Source: Symsagittifera roscoffensis (taxonomy: Eukaryota > Xenacoelomorpha > Acoela > Convolutidae). From it: a stretch of 64,000 bases of DNA. The DNA lies in contig NC_087064.1 in the NCBI RefSeq assembly GCF_963678635.1, positions 36,775,716 to 36,839,715 of the forward strand. Reading direction: 5' to 3'. The position numbers and the translations under genes were made by a program. Shown in pieces: positions 51,165 to 63,370 of this stretch; position 1 is the stretch's first letter, and each line of letters opens with the position of its first letter. The notes beneath the pieces are model-generated. The model searched no databases and had not been told where the DNA came from. It saw only the letters and a program-made list of their open reading frames with translations.

Positions 51165-54100
51165 TTGACGGAAATCGATGAATGCAAGGCTCAAGAATTG
51201 AATTCAACAATTGAAGTCATTGATTTTCTAAGAAAAAAAGAATACTTCAATAACTGTAAAAATAGCAGTTGGATCAACGCTCTGTCTCTTGAACCCCAAC
51301 GCCGTATTCCAATTCTATCACAGCCGGAGACAGCGAGTTGCGGCGCGTGCAGGCAAAAACCGTGGCTCAGAAAAGATGGGAAGTTCTTTATGCATAAAAC
51401 GAACGGAACGAAGTGCATTGGTTCAGCCTGCTTACCGCGTGCGATCCCGGTCAACACTAGCGCCGAAAAACCTTCCATCATTGACACTTTTTGCTCATCC
51501 GCAGAAACACATTGAGGCACGTGCCAAAAGCATCCCGCCATAATGCGGGCCAGCTGCTCAGCCTTCTTTTGAACGATATTACAGCGAAACCTGAGGAAAT
51601 AGATAACTGGACAGGCCTCATGCTTTTCGCTTTCTGCTGCCTCGACGCACTGAAACGAGGTGGCAAGAAGCATGCCAAGTCTCTGAGCGCTCGAATCAAC
51701 GCCAAAGTCCGCGAGTTCCACACAAACATGCTAATGAGACCCGAAGCAGCCCCCAGCACCCCGAAAATAGAAAGCAAGCGAAAGCAAAAGCCTCAGGATC
51801 TATCGGAGCTAGTCTCAGCAAAGATCAAAGAAGTAGACATGAAGGGCGCAATAAGGCTAGCAAGCTCCGCCGAAACCATGGCGCCAAACGATAAAGCTAC
51901 GTTACTGCTCTTGCGAAGTAAGCATCCGGTTTCTCCGGCGAATACCCGACCGGGCCCTTTTTCCTTCCCCCCACCTGCAATTTTTTATATTTGAAGTTCC
52001 TGTTCGTTTTGTCCGATTGTCATGAAAAATGACATACAGACTAATCAGGCCTTGACAAACATTTTTAGTCTTCATGATTAACCTTATAAAACCACTCGTT
52101 AGACCAAAAAATCGTGTTTGAGTGAGGTGGGGGGGGGGGAAGGAAAAAGAGCCCCGACCGTCACCACTTCAAGCATCTGATGCTATCACTCATTTTTCAA
52201 CCACCCCCGGTGAAATCACAAAAGCGATTGAATTTTTTCCTGCCGGGTCTGCAGCAGGTCCCGCTGGACTCCGACCGCAGATCTTGAAAGAGCTTACTTC
52301 TACAGATTTGGGCGATGCGGGTGCAGCTCTTCTACAATCCCTTAGCGACTTCTCTAACTTGATTCTGTCGGGCGGGGTTCCAGAAGACTTTCGCTTGTTC
52401 TTCTTCGGGGCGAATTTGTTTGCCTTTTCGAAACCAAAAGGTGGTATCAGACCCATCGCAGTAGGGAACACCCGGAGGCGTCTCGTCGCTAAATGTGCTC
52501 AACGGAAATTGCTGGAAAAACGGATAGCGAAATATGGCGTAAGGCAACTTGGATGTGGGATACCGAGAGGGTGTGAAACCGCATCGCACGCAATGCGACA
52601 CTATATTCAGGACACAAGCCGCCACCGAAATCGAGTTCTCCTAAAAGTAGACATTTCGAATGCTCTCAATAGTTTAAGCAGGGATGTCCTGCTTGAAACA
52701 TCTCAGAGGTAGCACCCCGAAGCGTAAGCGTTTACTCTTTCAGCGTATGGTAAGCCATCGTGGTTGTTTTATGGCAACGAAGTGATCCCTTCCAGTGAAG
52801 GAGTTCAACAAGGCGATCCTGAAGGCCCGCCTCTTTTCAGTGACGCCCTAATGGATATTGTTGAACGAGTCACTTGCGAAATGAACGAGTGGTACCTAGA
52901 CGATGGCAACATCGCAGATGAGGCTGATGTAGTATTAAATGATTTTCGACGGCTCATTGTTGGTCTTGCGAATATGGGCCTTCAAATAATTTCCTCCAAG
53001 TGCGAGCTCGTGTTCTTAGACAACCAAGAAGAGCATAACCGGGAGCAAATTTTGAAGAAGTTCAGGCAAATTTGCACACTTATTGAAACAACCGAAATAG
53101 AAGACCTCGTTATCCTAGGCTCACCCCTCGGAAAGTGGAGCCTGGAAAAAATTCTGACAGAAAAGAAAGAAGATCTCGAACGCCTATCACTGAACTTGAA
53201 AACCATCATGCACTATCAATTCTTAAAAGCGCCTTCTCTATTCCAAAGCTCCTCTCATTTTGCGTACATCACCACGCTTCAAATAATCGGTTCTTCTCGA
53301 AAAATACGATGAGATCTTACGGTTAAGTCTCGAATCAATCTCAAACGTCAAGATAGTTGACACCTCAACGCTCCCAGTAAAATACGGCGGAATCGGTTTG
53401 AGTTCAGCTGTCCAGCTCGCCCCATCTGCATTTCTTGCTTCAGCGGCCGGCAGCGAAAAACTCGTCTCCGAGATTCTTCCCGAGGACACACCTTGACGGC
53501 GAGCTTTTGTTTTGGCACGCTCTCTCGGATGCTGACTTGACGGTTGTGATCAAGGAGCCCGCAGCACAAAAAGACTGGTCCGCAGCTGGTAACAAGCAAA
53601 AGTTCGCGCGCATCCAATTGGTTAACGCAAACAATGAGACACCAAGAGCCAGAGTTCTGGCATACCAAGGAAAGATAGCTGGCGCATGGCTAAACGCATA
53701 CCTCTCTAAAGCGATCGGACTCAAGCTCACTGACGAACAGATACGAATCTCCCTCGGACTACGACTGGGAGTTCCTCTTTGCGAACCTCATTTATGCAGC
53801 TGTGGCAGCGAGGTGAGAGCTGACGGACGCCATGGTCTGTCCTGTAAAAGGAGTTCAGGGCGATTTCCCAGGCATTCAATGATCAACGACACCATAAAAC
53901 GAGCACTTACCTCTGCAGGCCTCCCTTCTCAGCTTGAATCTGTTGGTCTCACCCGCTCGGACGGAAAAAGAGCTGATGGCGTTACCCTGGTACCATGGTT
54001 CAGAGGTGCAAGTTTACCATGGGATGCCACAGTAGTTGATGCACTGGCCCCTAGCATTATACTACGAAGCTCCAACCACCCAGGGTCTATAGTAATAGCG

Positions 54101-54385
54101 GCTGAAGAGCGAAAGACCACTAAATATCAAGAACTGACTGACAGGGCTACATATTCCAACCGATAGCCTTTGAAGTCCAAGGGAGAGCAGGCCCGTCTAC
54201 CGAGAAGTTTTTATTCGATTTGGGCAAACGGCTCATCAAGGAAACTCACAACAAGAAGGCATATAGCCAACTTATCCAAAGACTGTCAATTTCTATTCAA
54301 ATGGGCAAAACAGCCTCTGTTATGGGTACATTGCCAGAACAATGCAGAGAACTGCTCATTTTGGAATAGCTTTGGATTAACTTGA
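51165..54385 (+). mobile_element. LINE with RT and C-terminal nuclease-like domain, frameshifted
   Basis: Segments in order. 51165-51515: N-terminal region with a CxxC zinc-binding pair (CGACRQ). 51491-51994: 'LRHVPKASRHNAGQLL', RGGKKHAK and a GAIRLASS block. 52122-52712: RT start, with AGPAGLRPQ, GGIRPIAVGNT and LLKVDISNALNSL. 52764-53312: GVQQGDPEGPPLFS and YLDDG. Then a thumb region and 53435-54166: CSCG...HGLSC, RH, KRADG, VPW, WDATVVDALAPS and a later EERKTTKY. The KRADG / WDAT / EERK pattern suggests a PD-(D/E)XK-like endonuclease. Frames change between segments, so it is not intact. This order is widespread in marine invertebrate genomes; I do not assign a clade name. Confidence 0.82.
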
Positions 54386-55264
54386 TTTTCAAACAAAACT
54401 CCCACATTCCAAAAAAAATCTGTAAATATCTATTTTTGTGTATTTTTTTACTCGCGTCTTAATTGACTTAGAAAAAAAAGTTGGATCAATAAAGTAAATG
54501 GGTATAAACTATAATAGTTCCATAGATAGATTAGTTACTTGTATTTTTGATTAAGTTAAGGCAATTACTTGAATGAAATGGGATCAAGATCCAGCTTATG
54601 CACTTACCGTAACTAAACGGAAAGGCCTCTAAAAAAAGTTAGCCTTCTACTTGCATCCTATGACAATGCACTTTCATCATTATCAGTCGCAACCTTTGCT
54701 TTCTCTGAGTAGTTCTTGCCTTTTTTCCGTATTTCATTTTTTATTATTTTTAGAGCCAATTTTCATCGGTTTATTGCCTGTTTTACGAACTTCAGCAAAT
54801 CCTCTGTGCTTAAAATTGGCTGCATAATGTTATTGAGATGAGTTTGCTGCATAATGTAAACTTTGCATTGAAGGAAGGCAACCGAGGGTAATGTTTGTAA
54901 TTATTGTTCAAGTGTATCTGAAATTATTAAGTTACATTTTTGTAATGTTATTTTTTAATTTTTAGTATAAATGAGTATTTTGTTCGTATCAGTTTTTTTG
55001 TGTTTTAGGAAAGTTTTTTTCAATGACCCCAATCAATTGACTTTTCGCGGTTTCTATTTAGGTTTTTTGTTAGTTTATTACACAAGCAAAATTTGTAAGA
55101 TAATGTGAACTCGCTTTTTTCCCAACCTAATTCGCAAATATTAGTGTTCATTTTGAAAGTGTTCATTTTGATCAATAACCAGCTATAAAGTACAGCCAAT
55201 GCTACGTATAATAACAAACACAGACTATTATATTACAAATAGCACTTAAGCTTCAAGATATCAT

Positions 55265-55335
55265 GGATCTGTAGCGTAGAGGTTGGGAAGGAGACCCGCA
55301 ACAAAATCAGGGTTCAAACCTGGGTAGGGTCGGAT
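55265..55335 (+). repeat. tRNA-like SINE head
   Basis: Pol III-type boxes in tRNA spacing: A box tagcgtagagg (55272-55282) and B box ggttcaaacc (55311-55320), followed by a T-rich stretch. No paired acceptor stem is apparent, so it is more likely a tRNA-derived SINE remnant than a tRNA gene. Confidence 0.45.
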
Positions 55336-56821
55336 TTTTTAAAGGAACTTCTTCGTATACTAGTTAAAATGCGTTCGGTCTATAAATTGAGGCATGTAAG
55401 TTGGTAAATTTCTTTTTTTATATATATTGACTGGTACCGCTAATGCGTCATAATTGGCTTGCGTCACTTAGAAATTATGTAGAATCTTAATTGGCGTGTG
55501 TCACTTAAGAAATTCTTACACATCAAGAAAGTTTTACTCAATTTTTACTCATATTTTTGCTAAAGGGAAGATAAAAAAGCTCTACACTTAGAAAAATGGA
55601 GATGGCGGAAAAAATTTGAACGGTTTTGTGTTTCAAAAGTTGACTTCACTTTTCGAGTCGCTTGCGAATCAATTTTATCCTATGACACCATTTTCTCGTT
55701 TAAGGTTGGAATTATTATGCTGGCGAATAGCAAGCTCTATCGAATCGGATATTGAGGTCATCAACTAATTTCACAAAGCATTTGGAATCCTTTGATAATA
55801 AATTTAATAAGGAAATTTAATTCTTTAATGAGTTTTTTTTAGTCTTTTGGGCTTACTTTGCCTATAACGGCTAATGACTTAGCCTGGCACCGCTAAGGTC
55901 CTAGGTTTGAATCCGGCCAGAACCAGTTCTTTTTGAACTGGCAATCTTCAGTTTCGAAAAATTATCGGCCTTTCGTTTAATTACTTACGTTTTATTCAGC
56001 CCAGGGTGACCACTTGGTCACTGTTTTGGTGACCAGTCACTATTGGTCACTAATTTTTCATGGTCACCAAAAGTCACTATTTACAACGGTTTTTGTGCTG
56101 CATGCAATTTCCTTTGTACTTGAAAGCGTTTTCGGTTCGCTTCTGTAATTTTAGTTTGTAATTTTTTTTCACATTTTTTAGGCCTGAACGGTTTTTCACG
56201 CTAGTGTTGACGGCTTATCCACCGCTCGATAAATGTTTCAGAAAACTGATTTAACGCCAGCGGCTCTGCTGGACATGTTTTCCTTTAATTGATTATCATT
56301 CGAGAAAAATTGTCATGCTATGTTTGGTGTCGAAAGTGGGGCGTGCAGCTCCGGTTTGCATCTATGTCAAAATTGAGCAATCATTAACTTGTAAATTATT
56401 CCTAAAAAGTCCATTTTTGGTTTCCTTGTTCATTACCCTCTTCAAGCTTTCTGTGGGCTGTATTTTCGCTACAGATTTTCATTTGCAAATAAAAAAAACG
56501 TATAGCTACAGTTTTTTTTGCAAGCTGAGATTGGGTTATAATTTGAGACTGTGGGATGATTTTTGAAAATTTTTGCACAGTTTGTTTGCGTTCAAAATTT
56601 TGCATACCTCTTTTTTGAGGTTGAACACGATTAATTCGAAATAAGGCTTTGTAAATACGGTTTTTCGAATTTGAATCTCAGTACCATAAATACTTTTATG
56701 CTCCAGCCTTTTTCAGTATATCAAAGTATTAACGAGTTATTCGCTCTTCGAAGTGTTGGGGTCAGCCAGCGTTTATGTATGTTCATCTGTTTTTGTCTCT
56801 CGACTGTTTTTTTCTTTGAAG

Positions 56822-56967
56822 ACGGACAAAATCTGGATGGACGTGGCTCTGGCTGCGAGGAACGAGGGTGACAACGAGTGGAAAGTGTTGCACAGAAGCA
56901 CGATCAAGAGGAGTCTTCTTTGTGAATATCCCATGGCAGCCAAGGAGAACGAGGACCTTCCGGATGG
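56822..56967 (+). CDS. Wntless exon 3
   Basis: 146 nt, phase 0 in and phase 2 out, acceptor tttgaag, donor gg|gtgaga. It encodes a lumenal segment (WMDVALAARNEGDNEWKVLH), where the family has a conserved acidic DVSLAY/D-EW pattern. Confidence 0.85.
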
Positions 56968-57280
56968 GTGAGAAATGTTTTCATTTCATCACCAAGATAA
57001 TTTGATTTATAAAAAAATTTAAAAAAGACTAATTTAGATGCAGGAGCCATCAGTTTCTAGTGTTGTGTGGCCTATTTCAGTTCTTAGTCTAGCTTTTTAA
57101 TTCCAAAAAATAGGCCCCTTCTGAATGCTATATTTCGCGCAATAAATTAAATGAGTAGTACGTATTCCGCGTTTCCGTTGAAACATATTTCGCAGATTGA
57201 AACAAATTTCGAAGTTTTGCTTTGTTTTGGCTGAGAACTAAAAAATAGATTATTGGCCTTGATTATCTTGAACATTGAAG

Positions 57281-57736
57281 GTACAACTACGACTGCATCC
57301 CACAAAGTCTATTCCAATTGGGATCAGCTTCTTACCAACACTACTTGATCAACATACGCATTGCAAAGCAAGGAACCAAAAATAAGATAGGCCAGTTGCG
57401 AGGAATCTCGATGCCAGTCATCTACCAGAACAGAAAGTACACCAAAATACTATTCACAATGAAGACAGTATTCACTCCATTTGTGATTTGTGCCCTTTTG
57501 TGGTTCTGGAAACGAGTCAACCAGACCCAAAGACGTCTGGAGTTGATGGAAAAGGCTATCTTGTTCGTAGCTGTGATGTTACTGCAATTGGACTTCCCCA
57601 TAGATTGGTTTACCGTTCTGACTAATGCGCCTGTCGTGCTCTTCTTGAGTGACATCAGGCAGGGAATCTTCTACGCCGCGCTTTTGAGCTTCTGGCTGGT
57701 CTTCACCGGAGAGCATTTAGTCCAAAAAACTGAAAG
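57281..57736 (+). CDS. Wntless exon 4
   Basis: 456 nt, phase 2 in and out. It contains the end of the lumenal domain (ASYQHYLINIRIA), then three membrane spans around FTMKTVFTPFVICALLWFW, AILFVAVMLLQLDFPIDWF and SDIRQGIFYAALLSFW with the GEH motif. The DIRQGIFYA...SFW...GEH string is diagnostic for Wntless. Donor gtatgc. Confidence 0.93.
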
Positions 57737-57814
57737 GTATGCATTCAAACATTTGTTACAATTTGAAAAAACTTGAAGACGTGCATTTCCAAATAAATTC
57801 TGGTGTTAATAGCA

Positions 57815-59809
57815 GGGGCGGATCTAGGATTTTCTTGAGGGAAGGGGCGGATTGAGAAAAATTTTGACTGAAACAAAGATTTCTTTACAATAAGAAAATA
57901 AACAAAATTGAGTCTTCGATTTTTTGCGGCAAATCTGTCGATGACCTCTTCCACTTTGATTTCTACATCTTTGTGGATGTAAATCAGTTCCTAGTTTGAA
58001 AGTCGGTCCTCCTTCATGGTGGAGCGGAGGTTACTTTTTAGTAGTTTCATGCTCGAAAAAGAGCCCTCAGCAGTGCATGCAGTCACTGGGGGTGGCACCA
58101 ATCTGGAGCAAAGCAAAAATTACTGGCATTGTGGCTTTGTGACACACTCTGAGTGCAGCTGTGAAGGTTTCTGGGGTATCGGTGTACAGGGGGAAACGCC
58201 ACATGTTTTTCCAAACTTCGAACTCGCTGGGAAAGTCACCATCTGGAAGTACTCCTTCGTATAACTGGACCATATCATCAAAATCTTCCTCCTTTGCATC
58301 CTTCTCATTTATCCAACGGGGTAGCAGCTTGCATACTTGAACACAATAAAAAGCTGCTCCAACGAAGCGTTCCTTGAGATCCATCCGGACAAAGTCAAGA
58401 AAGGGCAGGTAAACGGTCTGTCTGAAGTGATCTTAAGCCGATGATGCTACAGGAGGTCTGCCTCTTTTGCCCTCTATTTGAATATCGCCAAGCTGTGCTG
58501 CGTCAGAATGGACTTTTTTGTAGCTGCAATTGCCTTCACCATCGCGCCATTGTTGAAAGAGGTGACGCAAGTTCCTAATGTGATCCATCGACTGAGGCAA
58601 TTCTAGCGAAGGTCCCTGAAGAGCAATGCTGGTAGCTTAAGTCGCTCCCAGCAGGTGCTTCATAGACATCAGGGCAATCAGGAACTCTGATCGCGTCATG
58701 CTAGCCAGATAAGCACAGCAGTCAGAAGCACAGCTTTCCCCAGGCCAATTGCTGATGTCTTCTAGAGTGGCTTCAATGCTGAGCCAATACTTGATCGCCA
58801 CTTGCTGCTCTGAACTGGAGAAGGGCCTTGAAGTTTCCAGATCTCACGTCGATTTGCTCAGAGTTAGTTGGAACCACAGGTACCCCGTCATCTCGGTGGC
58901 TACGGAAAGGCAATCCCAGGCGGGCAGTGAAGATGATTGTGCTGACGATTGGAGCCAGAAACTTCCGTTTTTCTCCATTTCTTTTGCAGCTGCGCGATCC
59001 GGTTTCACGTCGATGTTCCTGTTTGGGTTTCTGACAGAATGAAGGAAGGCTTGCGCTTTCTAAAGTGATTTCTTGTGATGGGCTGTTTTCTGATGTGGAT
59101 CCAAGTAGTTTGAGAGGCGTGCAAATTTCTTGATCGGCTTGTTGACCAGCTGAATCTCTGCTGAGCCCCTCGCTTTCTTTGTCTCTTCCAGGTCGGCAAA
59201 GCAGAAGCGGCAGTAGAGTCCCTCTTGGATCATGGAGTAGGTTAGGAACTGGTATCTTTCCAGGTGCTGAGGGCCAAGAGTCCGCTTTTCTTGTTTTCCT
59301 TGTTTCGTCACTAGTTCGATGGCCTGACTTGCAGTGGGGGTTTGTTGGGGTTGTCCAGCAGTGCAAACTTGATGTCCATGTCCAGTGAGCTGAAGTTGTA
59401 GATGCCGACGTCAATGTAGGATGGAGTGTAGAGCTTGCTCAGAGAGCGGAGATATAGAACTAATTGATGAAAGAGATTCATCTTTTATGGTGGCTAAAGG
59501 AGCCAATGGCTCTAAGAGTCTTGAAGGTCCAGGTATGGGCGTCTCAGGGTTGGATGGTCCAGGGTTGTCAGGCTCAGGAGTGGTTGCAGTGGATGAAGGT
59601 GGTGACTTCTTGGGTCCACTGGTGAAGAAAACCTTGAGCGTCTTGAAGCCAGAAGCCTTGGAGTCCTTGGGAGCAGTCCGCTTTGACAGCTGGAAGGTTG
59701 AAGTTGAAGTCCAGGGTCCAGTCCAGAGTGCAGTGTGAAGTCCAGTGAAGAAGATTTTAGAATAAGCTAGGTAGTTTTGAATGGTGTATATATCCTGCGA
59801 ATGAGGCAA
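57815..59809 (-). mobile_element. decayed hAT-type transposon with TTF/DUF4371-like transposase
   Basis: Minus-strand frames give, from 59809 downwards: a proline-rich N-terminus; a TTF-type zinc-finger region with GLYCRFC and a later HH (59311-59060); 'KFLAPIVSTIIFTARLGLPF' and GNFKALL (down to 58773), typical of the DUF4371 hAT transposases; a helical insertion region (58384-58067); and a C-terminal dimerisation block, EEVIDRFAAKNRRLNFVYF (57954-57880). At least three frame breaks. The left end (57815) has CAGGGGCGGATCTAGGATTT, a hAT-like terminal repeat similar to the MITE at 63371. I could not find the matching right end. Confidence 0.78.
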
Positions 59810-61430
59810 GTTGACAGGTACCTGTTAGCAGGTACCTGCCTCGAGTCAAAAAATGAGTCCAATTTGAGGCCTCAAAAAAGACGCATTTTCACACCTTGAA
59901 TTTTCACACCTCAAAATTTTCTTTGATATAGAAGCCAAAGACACCGGCGCCCTTTGAAAAAAAATTAGGTAAATTGTCCAAAGGGGGGACCCTTGGTATT
60001 TGTTAGGGTAAAATTCTTGTCTTTTCAAAGTTTTAGGAGGCCGTTTTTTATGTATCTTACATCTGAAATAAATTCACAATTACAGAGTTTTGATCATTTA
60101 ACGGTTATGATAGCTCAGATATCAACTTTGGGTATATACTTATCAACGTTTTTGCCAAAAATTTTAAGTTTCGAATTAGTAATTCAAGTTCTTCGAAATG
60201 TATATCATTGTCTTTCCAGACTTTCATTCCCGTGTATGCCTCTTGTCGCTTGATTTTTAGCAGTTCGAGACACGACCAGATAAATTGTGAGTGAGGTAAA
60301 GAATCAATGAGTGCAACTAAATGAAATGACGATTTTTTTTTCGTTTCATCATACCGTAGTAAATTCATGAATTTGATTTTTCGCGGCTTTACTTTTGATT
60401 GCTTTTTAAGCTCAGTTCATTTTGATAAAAGGAGAACTCCAAAATCGAACAGCAAAAATTCAAAGGTCACGAAAAACGTGTTTGTGAAATCAAAGAGCTT
60501 TAAGGGCATATTTTTTCTTTTTTCGAAGACATAATTCGAAAGTTGGAAGTTTTTTTTTCCAAAAAACAAGACAGTGTTTTTTGTTTCATTACTTTCCTTG
60601 ATACTTTTCTAACTGTCTATTGGCTATGTTTTTACGCATGAGATTAGCAAACATTATCATATTGCTTGTCTGTAATTTAATTTTTTTTCTTCGATTTGTG
60701 GGTTTTGAAACAACTTTCTTTTGTGTCTTATTTTGCTTATTATTTTTCTTTTTTCTTCGGTGGATGTTATATCCGTTTAGTTGCCTCACAGTTAGTCTTG
60801 AGAATGACCAAAGTTTTTTTTGGTTCATTTCTGCTGCTGGAGGGGGTGTAAAAGTTTTTATTGCCCAATTGTTTTGTAGCCCAAATTTTTTCGGCTCAAG
60901 AGTCGTCTGCCTAAGAATTGTCTGCTCACTAAACGTTCGATAATTTTTGTTTTTTACACTTGCGAATCGAGTGTATTAGTACGAACCTTCTTTTTTTCCC
61001 AACCTAAATCGCAAATCTTGGTGCCAATTTTGGGGGCATTTTTATTTTTTACAGCTCTTTCATAGCATGGGCTTTGACATTCGAATAGTAATAACATAAC
61101 ACAGTTGATGCTTTTTAATTCATCAATTGAACCGGAAGAAGTGATTTGTTTCAAACAACATAACAAAAATACAAACTCAATTTTTGGAAACTTTCTAACT
61201 CAATATATCTTGCAATTTTTTGAAATGCATAATTTATAAATAATATGGCTTTATGCTTTGCAATTTGTTACATGCAAAGTTAGCGTGGATGCCTTCACTT
61301 TGTTATAATCCAAATTATTACCTGCAAAATTGAGTCTATTTGTATTTGGTGCCACTTTTGCTGAATTGCATGGGCAATTTATTAGCATATGTAGCTGCTT
61401 TATTCCTCACTAGTATTTGTCGGTTGTTGA

Positions 61431-61507
61431 GCTTGCGTGGCTAAGTGGATAGTGCGTGAAACTCAACATCTCTTGATTGCAATAGGTCGCAGATCGAATC
61501 CTAGATC
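61431..61507 (+). repeat. tRNA-like SINE head
   Basis: A box tggctaagtgg (61438-61448) and B box agatcgaatcc (61491-61501) with a long variable region, like a Leu/Ser-type tRNA. The acceptor stem does not pair, so I read it as a SINE head. Confidence 0.45.
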
Positions 61508-62075
61508 TAGACGAGTTTTTGCTAATTTGAGGCTTATTTATATTTTTCTTCTTGTACTTTCTAGAGCTGCTTTCCGGTCGTGTTCTCGCTTTCCGCTCGT
61601 GTTCTCGCTTTCTGAGCTGCTTTCCGGCCGTGTTTGGGAAGCGCAGCTTCGCTTCTGTGTCAGTGCTTGCTTAACACTGAAAATGTGCATCAGTATCTTT
61701 TTTCAAATTCAATTTGATTCCATACTAGTGTATGAAATAACAGTTTTTTTTTAAATATTTTTTTAATCTCAGATTTTCGTCATGTTTTCGGGCTAGCTGA
61801 TGTCAATGAACCTAGTTCAGATTCTGATTACACTTGCGAAGCAATGTTTTATAGTACGAACTTTCTTTTTATCCAACCTAAGTCGCAAATACTGTTGCGA
61901 CTAAGCAGCAATATTTGCTGCGTCGAATTTGCTGCATCGAATTGGGAATAAGATAATTTGATTTTTTGTTGCACTTTTGATATGTAGTTGGACCTTTACA
62001 GCTTATTCCAGTGGAACCGTTTATAGCATGGTTTGATTTTAACTGCAAGGCATAATTTCGTTTTGGTTGTTTTAG

Positions 62076-62219
62076 GAACAATTTGAAGAAGTACTGGCGT
62101 GAGTTGAGTGCCATTCTGGTGTGCTGTGTTTCTCTCCTGCTGTTTGACAGTCTGGAGAGGGGAGTGCAGATTGTGGACCCATTCTATACAGTGTGGAGTG
62201 GAAGTGACGTCGCTTACCA
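62076..62219 (+). CDS. Wntless exon 5
   Basis: 144 nt, phase 2 in and out, acceptor gttttag, donor gtaaag. It encodes the span SAILVCCVSLLLFDSLERGVQ and the following loop, DPFYTVWSGSD, both characteristic of Wntless. Confidence 0.9.
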
Positions 62220-62469
62220 GTAAAGTCCAGCCTCATAAACAAAAAAATTCAATTTCGCAAAAAAACTAATCTTAGAAGCAACCCGTGCCCTTCATTCTTG
62301 TGAAGCCTCAAACTAATAAGGAAACTGATTCTATGCTGCACTACTATAATATAATGAGAAGTAGCACTGTTGCCGCCGTTTGTTGGGAAAATTAGAAAAT
62401 GTTTTGGGCCTGGGAGTTGTAACAATGTTTGTTAGGAAAAATGACTGTACCGTACCGTCCTTTGTTTAG

Positions 62470-62577
62470 AGTTGCGATGGGCCTGGTGCTGATGGGGGCT
62501 GTGAGTGGTACAGTGTATCTCTGCTTCCTATTCTATCTCGTCTTCAAAGTGTTCCAGTCCATCAAACACAAACAGAG
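62470..62577 (+). CDS. Wntless exon 6
   Basis: 108 nt, phase 2 in and out, acceptor tttgtttag. It encodes a membrane span (LMGAVSGTVYLCFLFYLVFK) and the VFQ motif. The exon must end at AG|GCATGT to keep frame with exon 7, so the donor is GC, not GT. Confidence 0.85.
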
Positions 62578-62849
62578 GCATGTCTCATTTTTTTGGCGGC
62601 CATGTCATTAAGCATACCAGTCGCTTAGCTTAATCCAATATTTTATCAACAACGTATTGCTTTGCATAATCAAGTTTAGTTCACAAATTATCACCAGGAT
62701 GCTTAAATTATTATTAGTCTTTCATTTGTGTATCGTCCAAAAAAGTGTAAATAACTCATTGTTCCATGTTTCAACTGCACTTGTACACAGATTGACTTCA
62801 TTTTGTGGTCTTGAACTGTGTAATTAACTTGTATGTTTGTGGTGTGTAG
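62578..62849 (+). other. Wntless intron 6, GC-AG type
   Basis: 272 bp, begins gcatgt and ends gtgtgtag. The nearest GT downstream of exon 6 would put a stop codon at the exon 7 junction, which supports the GC donor. Confidence 0.7.
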
Positions 62850-63009
62850 TGAGTACAGCAACTACATGACGGGGCCTGACGGCGGAGTGAGTGTGAGCAG
62901 CACTAGGAAGCAGCACATTCTGGAGGGAGTCGTGTTCCGATTCAAGTTCTTCATGGCACTCACTCTCGCTCTGGCCGCTCTCTCAATCCTTTTCTTCCTC
63001 CTAGTTCAG
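62850..63009 (+). CDS. Wntless exon 7
   Basis: 160 nt, phase 2 in and phase 0 out, donor CAG|gtcact. It encodes a cytoplasmic loop with TGPDGG and the span FFMALTLALAALSILFFLLV, preceded by the conserved FRFKF. Confidence 0.9.
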
Positions 63010-63370
63010 GTCACTATGACTTGAAATAGATCCACCTTAGCATCAATTATTCTCAGTGATTTGTGAAAACAATATACGTCGGAGGGGTTCGAGAGATGTT
63101 CCATACTGAAATATTTCCAGTCGTGATTCGAGCTGCAATGAAAAAAAAATTGTGTAAATTTTTTTATCGGTGTTGAAAAAAGTCTGTCCGAATATTGTTT
63201 TGGATATACTTGACAATTCATACCCAACACACACCCCCCTCCCCTGTGATATCTTCTAAAGAATTGGCACGCCTATAAATAAAAGAAATAAATTAGTTAA
63301 TGTATAATTCGAGTTTTGCTGCATTCTGAATTATTGTTATTAAGTATATCCAATTTTCTTTCTTTTCAGA

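Larger units (their letters stand above)
50849..56821 (+). other. Wntless intron 2 (about 6.0 kb)
   Basis: Donor gtaaac, acceptor tttgaag. It carries a sense-orientation LINE (51165-54385), a tRNA-like SINE head (55265-55335), a cluster of ggtcac/gtgacc motifs (56006-56078) and otherwise AT-rich sequence. Confidence 0.75.
57737..62075 (+). other. Wntless intron 4 (about 4.3 kb)
   Basis: Contains the minus-strand hAT remnant, two copies of an interspersed repeat (about 60960-61030 and 61835-61895), a tRNA-like SINE head (61431-61507) and a short tandem block (61566-61640). Acceptor gttttag. Confidence 0.75.

Noticed and set aside
55860-55935. Possible tRNA gene or SINE (B-box-like ggtttgaatcc at 55904)
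   Set aside because: No convincing A box at the right distance and no stem pairing.
58773-59414. 213-codon minus-strand frame as a single gene
   Set aside because: Only its C-terminal half is hAT-like; the N-terminal half is in the wrong frame relative to the zinc-finger segment, so it is part of a frameshifted pseudogene.
61431-61507. Complete functional tRNA gene
   Set aside because: Pol III boxes are present but the acceptor stem does not pair; kept only as a SINE-like feature.
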